Shown: positions 46,082 to 55,692 of the stretch, in pieces | Position numbering within the stretch: the first letter of the stretch is position 1 | How the letters are laid out: each line of letters starts with the position of its first letter | Source: an uncultured Candidatus Melainabacteria bacterium | GTDB lineage: Bacteria > Cyanobacteriota > Vampirovibrionia > Gastranaerophilales > Gastranaerophilaceae | Direction of reading: 5' to 3' | DNA: 64,000 bases | NCBI GenBank assembly: GCA_947570135.1 | Contig: CANOTP010000002.1 | Location: forward strand, 222,980 to 286,979 | The notes under the pieces: model-generated | What the model saw: only the letters and a program-made list of their open reading frames with translations | Databases searched by the model: none | Told to the model about the DNA's origin: nothing | Position numbers and translations under genes: made by a program

Positions 46082-47878
46082 ATGAGTGAAGATAGGAAGG
46101 TAAGTTTTACAACACAAAACCGTTTAATAATTTTCGGGCTGGTTTTAAGTACGTTATTAATTATGGCGATTGCTGTTTTTGCTGTGATTAATATTCAAAA
46201 AAATCTTAACGAAAGTTACCAAAATTTTGGGCAGGTTATGTCTAAAATTTTGGCTATTGAAAGTGTTGAACTTACAAAAGATGCTTCCAAACAACAGACT
46301 TATAATTTGTTAAAAACACATTCGGATTCTATTTTAAAATCACATCAGGACATTGTTTTTATTGAATTTCGTGATGATTCGGGAAAACTTATATACCAAG
46401 TTCAAAATCCGTCGCGTCAAAATTCCAAACGACCGAATCTTTCCGTTACTTCTCCTATGATTAATTTATCGGATAATACTAATCTCGGTTCTGTTACTGT
46501 TGGGTTGTCAGGTTCCTTAGTCGGTAAGGTTTCATCAACTACAAGGGCTTCAATTTTATTTGTCTTTGTAATTGTTTGGCTTGTGTTTGCGTTTGTAATT
46601 TTAATAAATACTTATCTTATTACTCGCGAATTGAGAATTCTTCATGACGGGGTTCAAAAGATTTCATCAGGAGAATTTGGTTATAAAATCGAAGGAAAAG
46701 ACGTAAGTGACGAGGTTCGGGAACTTTTTAACGCGTTTAACAATATGTCTTCAAGGTTGAATTTGTATGAAGAACAAAATATCGAACAATTAACCCTTGA
46801 AAGAAACAAACTTGAAGCGGTTTTGTTAAGTATAGCAAACGGGGTTGTTGTTTGTGATAACAATGACGAGGTTGTTCTTGTAAATAATCATGCAAAAGAG
46901 TTACTGGAGCTTGAGGGTGATGAACTTTTGGATACCAATATTCAAGAGTATGTTGACACAGAAGGCGAATATTGTTTTAACGAAAAAATTGATGAGTATA
47001 AAAAGTTATCTTTAGAAGAAAAGTCTTCAAAACCTCTGACTTTTAATATTACTATTGATAACAGAGTTATAAAATCAATTATTTCTCCTATGTTTACCAG
47101 AAACGGTGATTATGTAGGCTATATTATTGTATTGATTGATGTAACCCGTGAAACCGAAATGGATCAAATGAAATCCCAGTTTATTTCAAATGTTTCTCAC
47201 GAATTGAGAACTCCTGTCACTGTTTTGAGAAGTTATATTGATACTTTGTACAATTATGGGGAAGAGTTTGATGCTGAAACTAAAAAAGAATTTATCGGAA
47301 CCTTGAACACTGAAATTATAAGACTTAACAGCATGGTTAATGATATTTTGGATTTCTCAAGGTTGGATTCCAATGCTAAAATCGAAAAAAATGAAAACGA
47401 TATTTCGCAGCTTGTGGATTCTTGTGTATCGCAGGTCGGGGTTTTGTTAAAAGAACATAATTTAAGCATTGATGTAGAAAAAGAACAGAATATTCCGCTT
47501 TTGATGTTCAATTATGACAGTATCGCAAGAGCTTTGACCAATTATCTGTCTAACGCGATAAAATATGCTCCGCAAGATTCGACAATTAAAGTCAGACTTT
47601 ATAAAGAACCTGAAAATAACCGCGTAACAGTAACTGTAAGAGATGAAGGAATCGGGATTGCACCTGAGTTTCAGAAGAAAGTTTTTGAAAGATTTTATCG
47701 TGTGGAAAATAAAACCCACAGTGTAAAAGGTACGGGGCTCGGTTTACATCTTGTAAAAACAACGATAGAAAAACATCATCACGGACAGGTGTTTGTAATA
47801 TCCCAACCAAATTGCGGTTCAACATTCGGATTCAGCCTGCCGATTGATGTAACCGAATTTGATGATGAATTAGTCTAA
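46082..47878 (+). CDS. membrane sensor histidine kinase (WalK/PhoR/NblS type)
   Basis: 598 aa. TM1 about residues 15-35 (LIIFGLVLSTLLIMAIAVFA), periplasmic sensor to about 155, TM2 (ASILFVFVIVWLVFAFVILI), HAMP, PAS (AVLLSIANGVVVCDNNDEVV), HisKA with H373 in FISNVSHELRTPVT, and HATPase_c with N box NYLSNAIKYAP, G1 DEGIGIAP, F FERFYRV and G2 GTGLGLHLV. Domain order matches WalK/VicK and cyanobacterial NblS. No response regulator adjacent. It follows the poly-G pilin gene by 45 bp and is transcribed from its own promoter. Confidence 0.92.
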   Translation: MSEDRKVSFTTQNRLIIFGLVLSTLLIMAIAVFAVINIQKNLNESYQNFGQVMSKILAIESVELTKDASKQQTYNLLKTHSDSILKSHQDIVFIEFRDDSGKLIYQVQNPSRQNSKRPNLSVTSPMINLSDNTNLGSVTVGLSGSLVGKVSSTTRASILFVFVIVWLVFAFVILINTYLITRELRILHDGVQKISSGEFGYKIEGKDVSDEVRELFNAFNNMSSRLNLYEEQNIEQLTLERNKLEAVLLSIANGVVVCDNNDEVVLVNNHAKELLELEGDELLDTNIQEYVDTEGEYCFNEKIDEYKKLSLEEKSSKPLTFNITIDNRVIKSIISPMFTRNGDYVGYIIVLIDVTRETEMDQMKSQFISNVSHELRTPVTVLRSYIDTLYNYGEEFDAETKKEFIGTLNTEIIRLNSMVNDILDFSRLDSNAKIEKNENDISQLVDSCVSQVGVLLKEHNLSIDVEKEQNIPLLMFNYDSIARALTNYLSNAIKYAPQDSTIKVRLYKEPENNRVTVTVRDEGIGIAPEFQKKVFERFYRVENKTHSVKGTGLGLHLVKTTIEKHHHGQVFVISQPNCGSTFGFSLPIDVTEFDDELV

Positions 47879-48576
47879 AGTTTTGACATTTCAGATGATA
47901 CATCACGTCTTAAATAATCAAGGTTGCCTTTTGTAATAACCCATTTGGTACAATTTGCACCGTTTAAAGTACTGTTATTTTTGTATTCACAAATTTCTTT
48001 ACCGTATTTGTTGTTTACGGTTGCGGAAGTTGAGGGGATAATTCCTTTTGTTGTGATATCAAATCTGAAATAATCAACACCTGCCTGATTTGGAAAATCA
48101 TTTCCGTTAATATCGACAAAAATAACACCGCAATTACCTTTCTCATTGCATTTACCGCTGCTCCAAAACGCCAAAGATGTACCGTCTGATAATCTGGATT
48201 TTGCATACATAGCATGTGTTGAAGGCTGCCATGAAAAAAAGACTTTCCCATCAAGAGCTTTATATTTATTACTGCTGAAACAGCCTTTTTGTCCGCAATC
48301 TTCACTTAATTTTATGAAAGGTTTTAATATTAAATATAATTTTTGAGAAGATTGAGGATTATCTTCCAAAGGTCCGATGTCCCAGCCTTCAATATCACCG
48401 TTTTCTGCTGCAGCAAGTTTAAAGGCTTGATTTAAAACAGAATGAACTCGTTTTAATCGGTTAGCAATAACTTTTTCTCTATATGCACTCATCAGTGTCG
48501 GAATTGTCATTGCCGCGACTACTCCTATTATCCCAAGGGTAATTAAAGTTTCCGCCAACGTGAATGCTTTTTTCAT
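47875..48576 (-). CDS. type IV pilin-like protein, intact
   Basis: About 233 aa from the ATG at 48576 (GAGAGG upstream; the in-frame TTG at 48591 is not needed). MKKAFTLAETLITLG: short class III leader, A|F cleavage site, Glu5 equivalent present. The hydrophobic N-helix is followed by NRLKRVHSVLNQAFKLAAAE and a C-terminal globular region with paired Cys and the family motif FVDINGNDFPNQAGVDYFRF. It has no poly-G tract. Convergent with the kinase gene, overlapping it by 4 bp. Divergent from a small XRE regulator across a palindrome-rich promoter region. Confidence 0.85.
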   Translation of the reverse strand: MKKAFTLAETLITLGIIGVVAAMTIPTLMSAYREKVIANRLKRVHSVLNQAFKLAAAENGDIEGWDIGPLEDNPQSSQKLYLILKPFIKLSEDCGQKGCFSSNKYKALDGKVFFSWQPSTHAMYAKSRLSDGTSLAFWSSGKCNEKGNCGVIFVDINGNDFPNQAGVDYFRFDITTKGIIPSTSATVNNKYGKEICEYKNNSTLNGANCTKWVITKGNLDYLRRDVSSEMSKL

Positions 48577-48607
48577 TTTATTTCCTCTCAAAGTTTTATT
48601 AATGGAA

Positions 48608-48692
48608 TTTATTACTAGTAATAAAATAATTAGTATTAATACTAAATTTAGTCAAATTAATAATATATAATTTATCATTAGTAATATGATAA
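48608..48692. promoter_or_regulatory. three palindromes between pilin and XRE regulator
   Basis: A perfect 18-bp palindrome at 48608-48625 (TTTATTACT/AGTAATAAA), a perfect 16-bp palindrome at 48630-48645 (TTAGTATT/AATACTAA), and arms TTATCAT (48672-48678) with ATGATAA (48686-48692) over the regulator start. They share a TTA-TA core. Most likely operators for the XRE protein encoded next door, controlling itself and the pilin. Confidence 0.6.
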
Positions 48693-48898
48693 AGTTTAAA
48701 TTAGATGATTTATTTTGGGAACACCGAACCACCGCAGAAGAAGTCAGATGCGCAACAGGGATAAGTGCATCTACTTTGTCAAATATCAGAAATGGTAAAA
48801 ATATTAATATAAGTATTAAAACACTGGACAAACTTTGCCAATACTTTAATTGCAGTGTATCAAGTATTTTGGAATACGAGCCGAATGATAAAACTTAG
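48686..48898 (+). CDS. small XRE-type regulator
   Basis: 70 aa, essentially only the helix-turn-helix (HTH_26-like): EVRCATGISASTLSNIRNGK, SIKTLDKLCQYFNCSVSSIL. No ribosome-binding site. Its start overlaps a palindrome, suggesting autoregulation. Its last bases overlap the end of the convergent tail-anchored gene by 4 bp. Confidence 0.8.
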   Translation: MIKFKLDDLFWEHRTTAEEVRCATGISASTLSNIRNGKNINISIKTLDKLCQYFNCSVSSILEYEPNDKT

Positions 48899-49370
48899 TG
48901 CAGGTAGTGAACCAAACCTAAAATTATAAGCGCGACAATTGCTAAAACCCATAAACATACGCTTGTACTAAATGGTGCTTCCGCATTTTCATCATTGGTT
49001 TTGGTTTCAATCATTATTTTGGCAAATTCATAAAAAGAATCTGCATCAGTGTTTTTAATATTGTAACAGCTTGAGTATTCAACTTTGAAATTTCTTAAAA
49101 TTGCTTCTTCTTTTTTAAAATTGTCGGTATTAATGTCTATATCTGCCAAGATTATGACAAGACATTCGGGGTGTTGTTCAGAAAAGTAAAGTATTCTTTC
49201 TCTGTTAATATTTTGATTGTAGTAATCCACTGCAATAATGTCAATTTTTTCATCCGCAGGAAGCTCATCATCTGTTGAACATACACAAATTAGTTCTGTG
49301 TCATCATGTTAAAATACTCTTTATAATAATCTTCGTTGAATGTGCCGTTTGAGATTACTGCAATGTTCAT
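48895..49370 (-). pseudogene. tail-anchored protein gene with a frameshift
   Basis: From ATG at 49370: MNIAVISNGTFNEDYYKEYF, then a stop in that frame. A single frame change near 49305 restores DDTELICVCSTDDELPADEK, IDIIAVDYYNQNINRERILY, and a ~110-aa body ending in a hydrophobic C-terminal anchor (LWVLAIVALIILGLVHYL). As a whole it reads like one ~157-aa Rossmann-like protein with a tail anchor. The downstream part alone could start at 49230. I do not recognise the family. Confidence 0.5.
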
Positions 49371-49399
49371 ATAAACTCTCCTGAATTTTTATGTACGTA

Positions 49400-49446
49400 T
49401 CAAAATTTTGTCATTCTGAACTTGATTCAGAATCTTAAAATTTTGA
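49400..49446. repeat. intergenic palindromic repeat
   Basis: Nested inverted repeat: TCAAAATTTT (49400-49409) with AAAATTTTGA (49437-49446), and inside it TTCTGAA (49414-49420) with TTCAGAA (49426-49432). The core TCATTCTGAACTTGATTCAG resembles palindromic intergenic repeats common in many bacterial genomes. It may also act as a terminator-like structure between the frameshifted gene and the TPR gene. Confidence 0.55.
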
Positions 49447-49450
49447 TTTA

Positions 49451-51052
49451 TTAATCGAATAATGCGTTAATTTTATCAATAATATCCTGTGGGTCGATTT
49501 CGTTTGTAATCTTATTTACATCCTGCGCGATTTGATATAGTTTTGCGGCTTCAATTTTATCACCTGTTATGGCAATTGAGCGTGCAAGGTTAAAATGTGC
49601 AAGTGCGTAATTCGGGTTACATTCGACTGATTTTTTGAACATTTCAAGTGCTTTTTGAACCCTGCCCAAATCATCAAGATAAATTACTCCAAGGTTGTTA
49701 TATGCTATGTCGTAATTTTTATCAAACTGTATTGCAAGTTCATATTCTCGAATTGCTTCATCGGTGTCGCCTTTACCCCAGTACAGGAATCCTAAGTTAC
49801 AGTGTATTTTAGCATTCTGAGGGTCAAGGTCAAGCGCGTTTCTGTATACGGCAAGCGCGTTTTCGTAATCTTCTTTATCATAAAATGCACTGCCTAAGTT
49901 TACGTAAATATCAATATCCTCAGGGGTTAACAAGTAAGCGCTTTGGTATGATGTGATTGCAGCGTCTAAATCTTGTTTAGCTTCCTGGAATACAAATCCT
50001 AAAGTTTGGTTTACAACGCTTGTCCATTCCTTGCTGGGATTTAGTGTTATTGCTGTTTGGAAGTGTGAAACAGCACCGTCAACATCACCTTTCACGTACA
50101 AAATATTTGCTAAATTTGAGTGAAATTCAGGCATGTTCGGCATAATTTTGATAAGTTTTTTGTAAACTTCAACCGCGTTATCGTAATCGCCCAAATCTTC
50201 GTAAGCTTTACATAAATGGCGGTATGCGGGAATATTTAAGTTATCAAGCCAGATTGCCATTTTGTATTCTGTAATTGCGTTTTCAAATTGTCCCAGTGTT
50301 GAATAAATGTCACCTAATAGACAATATAGCGGAACAAACCCGGGAGCTTTTTCAACGGCGTCGATGTAGATATCCAAAGCCTGATCAAGTCCTTTAGATT
50401 GAACCATTGTATAGCCTTTTATAAGTATCGGAAGGAATTTAATATATGTCAAACCTTCTTTAACTTTTTTCAATGCATCTTTGTCAAACGGCAGGGTTAG
50501 CACTGCCATTGCGTATTCGTAAGCTGATTTGAGCTTGTTTTTGAAGATTCTGAATGATGAAACTTTATAAATATTATGTAAAAGATAATGTGCGCAGGAG
50601 CTTGCAAAAGGCGCGTATTGAATTGCTTTTTTTGCGTTAATTTCAGCATCTAAAAAGCGGGCTTTTTTTGTGTAAGCTTCTGCAAGCATATAATATGCTT
50701 TTGCAAACTTAGAATCTTTTGAAATCGCGTTGTCAAAATAATTAACAGCTTTATCCATATCGCCTTTATAAAACTGTGCAAGCCCTATTTTATAATAGAT
50801 TTCGGCAGAATCAATATATGATTCAAGCGCGATTTGGTATTCGGTGATTGCCTCATCAACATATTGGCAAGAAGAATAAATGTCTAAGTGCCAAGCCATG
50901 TATAAATCTCCTAAACGCAAGTGTAAATCAGCGTTTGTCGGGTCTTTTTGTAGGCCTATCTGGCATAACTCTATGGCAGATTTTACGTTTCCGCCTTTAA
51001 TTTCTTTTTTAATTTTTTTATCTAAAAGTTTTGTATCGTTTTTCATATTCAT
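49451..51052 (-). CDS. tetratricopeptide-repeat protein
   Basis: About 533 aa almost wholly made of 34-residue TPR units; clear ones include SAEIYYKIGLAQFYKGDMDK, FVPLYCLLGDIYSTLGQFEN, IDIYVNLGSAFYDKEDYENA, AKIHCNLGFLYWGKGDTDEA and YDIAYNNLGVIYLDDLGRVQ. No signal peptide or enzymatic domain, so probably a cytoplasmic scaffold. An ATG at 51052 is favoured over the TTG three codons earlier. Partner unknown. It is transcribed alone, divergent from the next gene. Confidence 0.88.
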   Translation of the reverse strand: MNMKNDTKLLDKKIKKEIKGGNVKSAIELCQIGLQKDPTNADLHLRLGDLYMAWHLDIYSSCQYVDEAITEYQIALESYIDSAEIYYKIGLAQFYKGDMDKAVNYFDNAISKDSKFAKAYYMLAEAYTKKARFLDAEINAKKAIQYAPFASSCAHYLLHNIYKVSSFRIFKNKLKSAYEYAMAVLTLPFDKDALKKVKEGLTYIKFLPILIKGYTMVQSKGLDQALDIYIDAVEKAPGFVPLYCLLGDIYSTLGQFENAITEYKMAIWLDNLNIPAYRHLCKAYEDLGDYDNAVEVYKKLIKIMPNMPEFHSNLANILYVKGDVDGAVSHFQTAITLNPSKEWTSVVNQTLGFVFQEAKQDLDAAITSYQSAYLLTPEDIDIYVNLGSAFYDKEDYENALAVYRNALDLDPQNAKIHCNLGFLYWGKGDTDEAIREYELAIQFDKNYDIAYNNLGVIYLDDLGRVQKALEMFKKSVECNPNYALAHFNLARSIAITGDKIEAAKLYQIAQDVNKITNEIDPQDIIDKINALFD

Positions 51053-51158
51053 ATAAATCAAGCTCTTCTTTTATTTATAATAATTAATTATTTATAAAAA
51101 AGCAAGTTAATTAACATACTTTCGTGTATAATATAGTTTATTAGAATGAGGATTAAAT

Positions 51159-52469
51159 ATGACAGATAACAGAATTTATTTTGTAGATGTAACAAACAGA
51201 GACGGCGTACAAACATCTCGATTGGGGTTAGCTAAGCTTCAAAAAACCATAATTAACCTGATGCTTAACGATATGGGGATAACCCAGTCAGAATTCGGGT
51301 TCCCGACAACAAAGCACGAACTTAATTATTTGAACGGCAACCTGGAGCTTGTAAAACGCGGAGTAATTTCTACAACCAAGCTATCAGGCTGGATGCGCGG
51401 AATCGCTTCTGATGTTGAAGAATCATTTAAAAATGTTCCGAATCTTGAAAACGTTAATCTGTCACAATCAACTTCAGAACAGATGATTAATGGTAAATAT
51501 ATGGGTAAAAAGACCCCTGATGATATCATTAAAATGACCAAAGAAGCTGTAGAATGTGCTGTTGACAAGGGTGCAAAAATTATCGGGGTTAACGCAGAAG
51601 ACGCATCCCGCAGTGATTTGGATTATTTGATAAAATATGCCACAGAGGCTAAAAAATCAGGTGCTTACAGATTCAGATACTGTGATACTTTAGGCTTTGA
51701 AGATCCTCAGACAACTTATGATAGAATTTATAAAATTGCAAAAGCAACTCAAATGCCGATTGAACTTCACTTCCATAATGATTTGGGAATGGCTGTTGCG
51801 TGTTCTGTGATGGGTGCGCGAGCAGCGATCGACGCAGGAGTTGACGCTTATATTAATACTGCGATAAACGGAATGGGCGAGCGCGCAGGAAACGCTGATT
51901 TGGTATCGTGCTTGCTGGCTTGTTTAAAATCTGCGGGATTTAAAGATAAATACAAAATTGATGAAAATATTCGTCTTGATAAAGCCTGGGAGCTTGCAAA
52001 ATACACGGCTTACGCATTCGGGGTTGATATTCCGATAAATCAGCCTGCGGTCGGGGATAATGCTTTTGCGCATGAATCGGGAATTCACGCTGACGGAGCT
52101 TTAAAAGACAGAAGAAACTATGAACTTTACGATTTTGAAGAGCTTGGACGCGGAGAACCTGAGATTATTGAAACCGGCAGAATGATTACAACAGGCGAAT
52201 ACGGCGGAATTAAAGGGTTCAGAAACGTTTATAATAACTTGGAAATCGAGTTTAAAGACGAACACGAAGCAAGAAACATCCTGGAACTTGCGCGTTATGC
52301 TAACGTTCATACCCAAAAACCTTTGACAACAAGTGAATTAAGGTTTATCTATTATTTCCCTGATGTTGCGGCTCGTGTAATGACCGTGTCACCTTATTAT
52401 GAACCGATCGGGGCAATAAAGCAGCGTGTTGAAGCACAAAAAATTACGGTTCCGCACGGATTTATTTAA
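51159..52469 (+). CDS. homocitrate/2-isopropylmalate synthase family enzyme
   Basis: DRE-TIM acyltransferase joining acetyl-CoA to a 2-oxoacid. VTNRDGVQTS is the DRE-type metal motif, LHFHNDLGMAVA the HxH, NGMGERAGNADL the family signature and HESGIHADG the catalytic histidine region. At 436 aa it lacks the leucine-binding LeuA regulatory domain, so it is closer to NifV/homocitrate synthase or a citramalate-type enzyme than to LeuA. Substrate not decided. No nif or leuBCD genes nearby. Weak GAGG ribosome-binding site; TATAAT at about 51128. Confidence 0.85.
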   Translation: MTDNRIYFVDVTNRDGVQTSRLGLAKLQKTIINLMLNDMGITQSEFGFPTTKHELNYLNGNLELVKRGVISTTKLSGWMRGIASDVEESFKNVPNLENVNLSQSTSEQMINGKYMGKKTPDDIIKMTKEAVECAVDKGAKIIGVNAEDASRSDLDYLIKYATEAKKSGAYRFRYCDTLGFEDPQTTYDRIYKIAKATQMPIELHFHNDLGMAVACSVMGARAAIDAGVDAYINTAINGMGERAGNADLVSCLLACLKSAGFKDKYKIDENIRLDKAWELAKYTAYAFGVDIPINQPAVGDNAFAHESGIHADGALKDRRNYELYDFEELGRGEPEIIETGRMITTGEYGGIKGFRNVYNNLEIEFKDEHEARNILELARYANVHTQKPLTTSELRFIYYFPDVAARVMTVSPYYEPIGAIKQRVEAQKITVPHGFI

Positions 52470-53188
52470 ATGGAATAATTAATTCCGTGTCTTTTAAACA
52501 GTGCGTTGAAAAAATCTTTGTTTTCAATGATGTTTTCTGCTGTTAACTTCATATCTATTGCGCCGATAAACGGATGAGTTTTTTGTTCTTGTTGTTCAAG
52601 TACTCGTGCAATGTAATTTTTTGCGAGAATATTTGTTTGCTGTACCATTTCCCGTTGTTCTGCTGCGGGTGGATTTTGTTTAATTTTTGCTAATAATTCC
52701 GCAGCTCGTTTTATCAAATCTTCGACAAAGCTTCCGCCGTTTTGAATAATAGATTTTAAGATATTATTTCTGTCATCAAATCCCGTAATACATGGTACAA
52801 ATTTATATTTTGAATGAAAATAAACCGCAGTATTTTTTGACAGAATTTCCAATTGTTGTATATTATTTTCAATCATTGTGATCAGGCTTGAAAGTCGCAT
52901 TATTTCACCAAACCTGAATCCTTTCATATAAGAACTTCTGTATTCGGGTTCTACTTCAAGGTAATAACCGTACATAGAGCTTCGTTCTTTATCAATAGAA
53001 AATATTTCATGTGCTACTCTTTTGCCGCGCAAGTTACGAATTTCGGAAATTAATCTGTTATATCCGTCGTTGTATATACGAGTGTCTGTAATAAGTTCAC
53101 CCAGGATGTCATTGTGAGTATGCAAAGTATTTACGATTCTGGAATCGCCATTGCATAGAGGTTTTATTATTGGGGTAAACATTGTCAT
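52466..53188 (-). CDS. protein of unknown function
   Basis: 240 aa, soluble, predicted mostly alpha-helical (RLSSLITMIENNIQQLEILS, GSFVEDLIKRAAELLAKIK). No motif I recognise. RVAHEIFSIDKERSSMYGYY has an isolated His-Glu but not HExxH. Overlaps the end of the homocitrate-synthase-like gene by 4 bp. Single-gene unit between convergent and co-directional neighbours. Confidence 0.55.
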   Translation of the reverse strand: MTMFTPIIKPLCNGDSRIVNTLHTHNDILGELITDTRIYNDGYNRLISEIRNLRGKRVAHEIFSIDKERSSMYGYYLEVEPEYRSSYMKGFRFGEIMRLSSLITMIENNIQQLEILSKNTAVYFHSKYKFVPCITGFDDRNNILKSIIQNGGSFVEDLIKRAAELLAKIKQNPPAAEQREMVQQTNILAKNYIARVLEQQEQKTHPFIGAIDMKLTAENIIENKDFFNALFKRHGINYSI

Positions 53189-53236
53189 ATATTTTATAAT
53201 GCCCGTGAAAATATTTTTTGCGGGGCGCCGAATAAG

Positions 53237-54286
53237 CTAAATTACCTTACCGCCCATTATCAGGTGTCCGTCGTTAATATCGTAAATAACTCCTGCTTGA
53301 CCTGTAGTGATTGAGTTTACGGGGTCGTAAAACGTGATTTCAGCTTTATCATCAATTATTTCAATATGAGCTTTTTTTGCGCTCATGTTGTAGCGGATTT
53401 TTACCATAGCATCAAATTCTTTTTGGGCAATCGGGTATGAAAAATTCAAGTCTTCGATTGCAAGACGGGTTTTAAAATCGTCTTCGCGTTTGCCTAAGTA
53501 GACGATGTTTTTGTCTGCATCAATATCAATTACGTATAGCGGATAAGCTGCTGCGATACCTATACCTTTACGCTGTCCGATTGTGTATTGATAGTGTCCC
53601 GTGTGTGTTCCGAGCTTTTTGCCTGTTGGAATCTCTATAAAATCACCTTTCTGCTCGCCGAATTTTTCTTTTAAGTAGGATTTTGTTGTGGTCGGTTTTT
53701 GAATGAAACAAATATCCTGACTTTCTTTGGATGATTTTGGCGGCAGGTCAAAGTCATAAGCCATTTGACGAACCTGAGATTTGTCGTATTCGTAGAGCGG
53801 AAAAACTGTTTTTGACAGTTGTTTTTGCCCTAATCTGTATAAAAAGTATAGTTGGTCTTTGTGTTCGTCTTTTGCTGGGTAAAGTTTATAAACCCCGTCA
53901 ACAAGTCTTATATCAGCGTAGTGCCCAGTGGCAAAAATATCAGCTCCGAGTTTGTTTATTGCGTAATCAAAAATTTCGCCCCACTTGATAAATTGGTTGC
54001 AAACGATACAAGGATTCGGGGTGCCGCCGTTTTTGTATGTTGATTCAAAGTTATCTATAACACATTTTTGAAACTTCCCGCAAACATCTAATACGTAGTG
54101 TTCGATTCCGAGTTTTTCGGCAACATTTTTAGCGTTTTGGCACACGATATCGGCTGCTGCGGTGTTTACCATTTTTCCCGTAACTCCGATGACTTTATAA
54201 CCTTTTTGCTGTAGTAAAAGTGCCGTGACCGAGCTATCGACTCCGCCTGATAAGGCTACCGCGGCGATTTTTTGTTTCTTTTCCAT
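53237..54286 (-). CDS. mnmA: tRNA-specific 2-thiouridylase MnmA
   Basis: Sulfurises U34 of tRNA-Lys/Glu/Gln. PP-loop ALSGGVDSSVTALLL, first catalytic Cys in NPCIVCNQFIKWG, second in SQDICFI, and GHYQYTIGQRKGIGIA are all family landmarks. About 349 aa from the ATG at 54286. That ATG lies six bases after TATAAT (minus strand) and lacks a ribosome-binding site. A TTG further upstream is less likely. Confidence 0.94.
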   Translation of the reverse strand: MEKKQKIAAVALSGGVDSSVTALLLQQKGYKVIGVTGKMVNTAAADIVCQNAKNVAEKLGIEHYVLDVCGKFQKCVIDNFESTYKNGGTPNPCIVCNQFIKWGEIFDYAINKLGADIFATGHYADIRLVDGVYKLYPAKDEHKDQLYFLYRLGQKQLSKTVFPLYEYDKSQVRQMAYDFDLPPKSSKESQDICFIQKPTTTKSYLKEKFGEQKGDFIEIPTGKKLGTHTGHYQYTIGQRKGIGIAAAYPLYVIDIDADKNIVYLGKREDDFKTRLAIEDLNFSYPIAQKEFDAMVKIRYNMSAKKAHIEIIDDKAEITFYDPVNSITTGQAGVIYDINDGHLIMGGKVI

Positions 54287-54376
54287 AACCGAATTATAGC
54301 ATATAAATAACTTATTCACTTATTAAATTTTTTATATTACAATGTTAAAAAATCGTACACAAAAAAGGAGAATATA

Positions 54377-55675
54377 ATGTTGACAAAAAATTCATCAGTA
54401 AAAACAAGTTTTTCAGGTGTTGATTTCTCAAAATATTCATCAAAAACATCTGAGTTTGTAAAAGAATTTGCATCTCGAGCTAACAAACCGGGTTATTTCT
54501 TAAACTGGGTTAACTTGCCGTCTGAACAATTAAAAAGAGTAGACGAACTTTACTCAATGGTTGAAAGTTTTAAATCACAAACAGGTGCATCAAGATTAAG
54601 CGTTATGGGTATCGGCGGTTCAAAACACACAGTTGAACACATGTTGGGTATCAACGGATTAAATCTTTGCGGCGAAAGCGTTGCTTTTTATTCAGATGTT
54701 GATTCAATAAGCTGGGAAAGATTTATCACAAAATTAGGTGATGTAACATCATCAAACTATATGATAGCTTCAAAATCAGGTTCAACTTTTGAAACTAAAG
54801 ACGGATTTTTAAGAATACAACAAATGTTAATTGATTCTTATATGGCTAAAGGTCAATCAAAAGAAGAAGCTGAAAAATCAGCATCAAAACACTTTATCGC
54901 AGTAACCGACGGAAACGCTGAAAAAAGTGAATTACGTAGAACATCAAATGAACAAGGCTGGTTAGGCGATTTGTTTATCCACGATGATGTAGGCGGAAGA
55001 TTTTCTGCATTTGACGATCATGCTTTATTTACGTTAATTTGGGCAGGACTTTCAAAATCAGATATGGTTTCATTATTGAATGCTGCGCAAGAAGTTTCCG
55101 AACAATCATTATCAGATGATTTGGAAATAAATGATGCTTTAAAAGAAGGTATATTCTGGGCTGATGCTAAAATGAACGGAATTTGTGCTTCAGTTCATCA
55201 ATATATGGGTTCAATGTTTGAAAATACTGTTTACTGGCATGCTCAAATGCAGAATGAATCTGTTAAAGATACATTAAAACAGGTTGCAAAGGTTCCTGAT
55301 GCTATGCACCACTCAGCAGAAGCTCATTTTAACCCTGCAAATAAGTTAGTTTTTGCTTTGACTGTTCCTGTAGATAACGGTGTTTGCCGCGAAAACGCTC
55401 AAAGCTATATTGAAGCATTGACAAAATCTTACGAAATTACAGGAGCATTCTTTAAAGAAGAAGTTGAAACCTCAACTCTTGGTCTGACAGCCGCAGCAGC
55501 TGGCGCAATGACTCAATTAAGAGCATTTGCAACAGTTTACCAGGAAATCGTTGAGTGCGTAATGTCAGGTAAAGCACTTCCTGAAGTTTTTGACAGTGTA
55601 TTACAACCGCACGTAGAATTTTATAAAAAGAATTTAAAAGGCGGAGTAGTAGTTCCGGGAAGAATTTCTGAGTAG
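54377..55675 (+). CDS. pgi: glucose-6-phosphate isomerase
   Basis: Interconverts glucose-6-P and fructose-6-P. MGIGGSKHTVEHMLG (phosphate-binding), SKSGSTFETKDG, DDVGGRFSAFDDH, the catalytic Glu in MQNE and a C-terminal QPHVEFYKK are the SIS-domain landmarks. 432 aa. The first 20 residues (KNSSVKTSFSGVDFSKYSSK) are an extension with an SFSG motif that recurs at the N-termini of unknown proteins here. AAAGGAG before ATG; own terminator. Confidence 0.93.
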   Translation: MLTKNSSVKTSFSGVDFSKYSSKTSEFVKEFASRANKPGYFLNWVNLPSEQLKRVDELYSMVESFKSQTGASRLSVMGIGGSKHTVEHMLGINGLNLCGESVAFYSDVDSISWERFITKLGDVTSSNYMIASKSGSTFETKDGFLRIQQMLIDSYMAKGQSKEEAEKSASKHFIAVTDGNAEKSELRRTSNEQGWLGDLFIHDDVGGRFSAFDDHALFTLIWAGLSKSDMVSLLNAAQEVSEQSLSDDLEINDALKEGIFWADAKMNGICASVHQYMGSMFENTVYWHAQMQNESVKDTLKQVAKVPDAMHHSAEAHFNPANKLVFALTVPVDNGVCRENAQSYIEALTKSYEITGAFFKEEVETSTLGLTAAAAGAMTQLRAFATVYQEIVECVMSGKALPEVFDSVLQPHVEFYKKNLKGGVVVPGRISE

Positions 55676-55692
55676 TTAAGTTTTTATATTAG

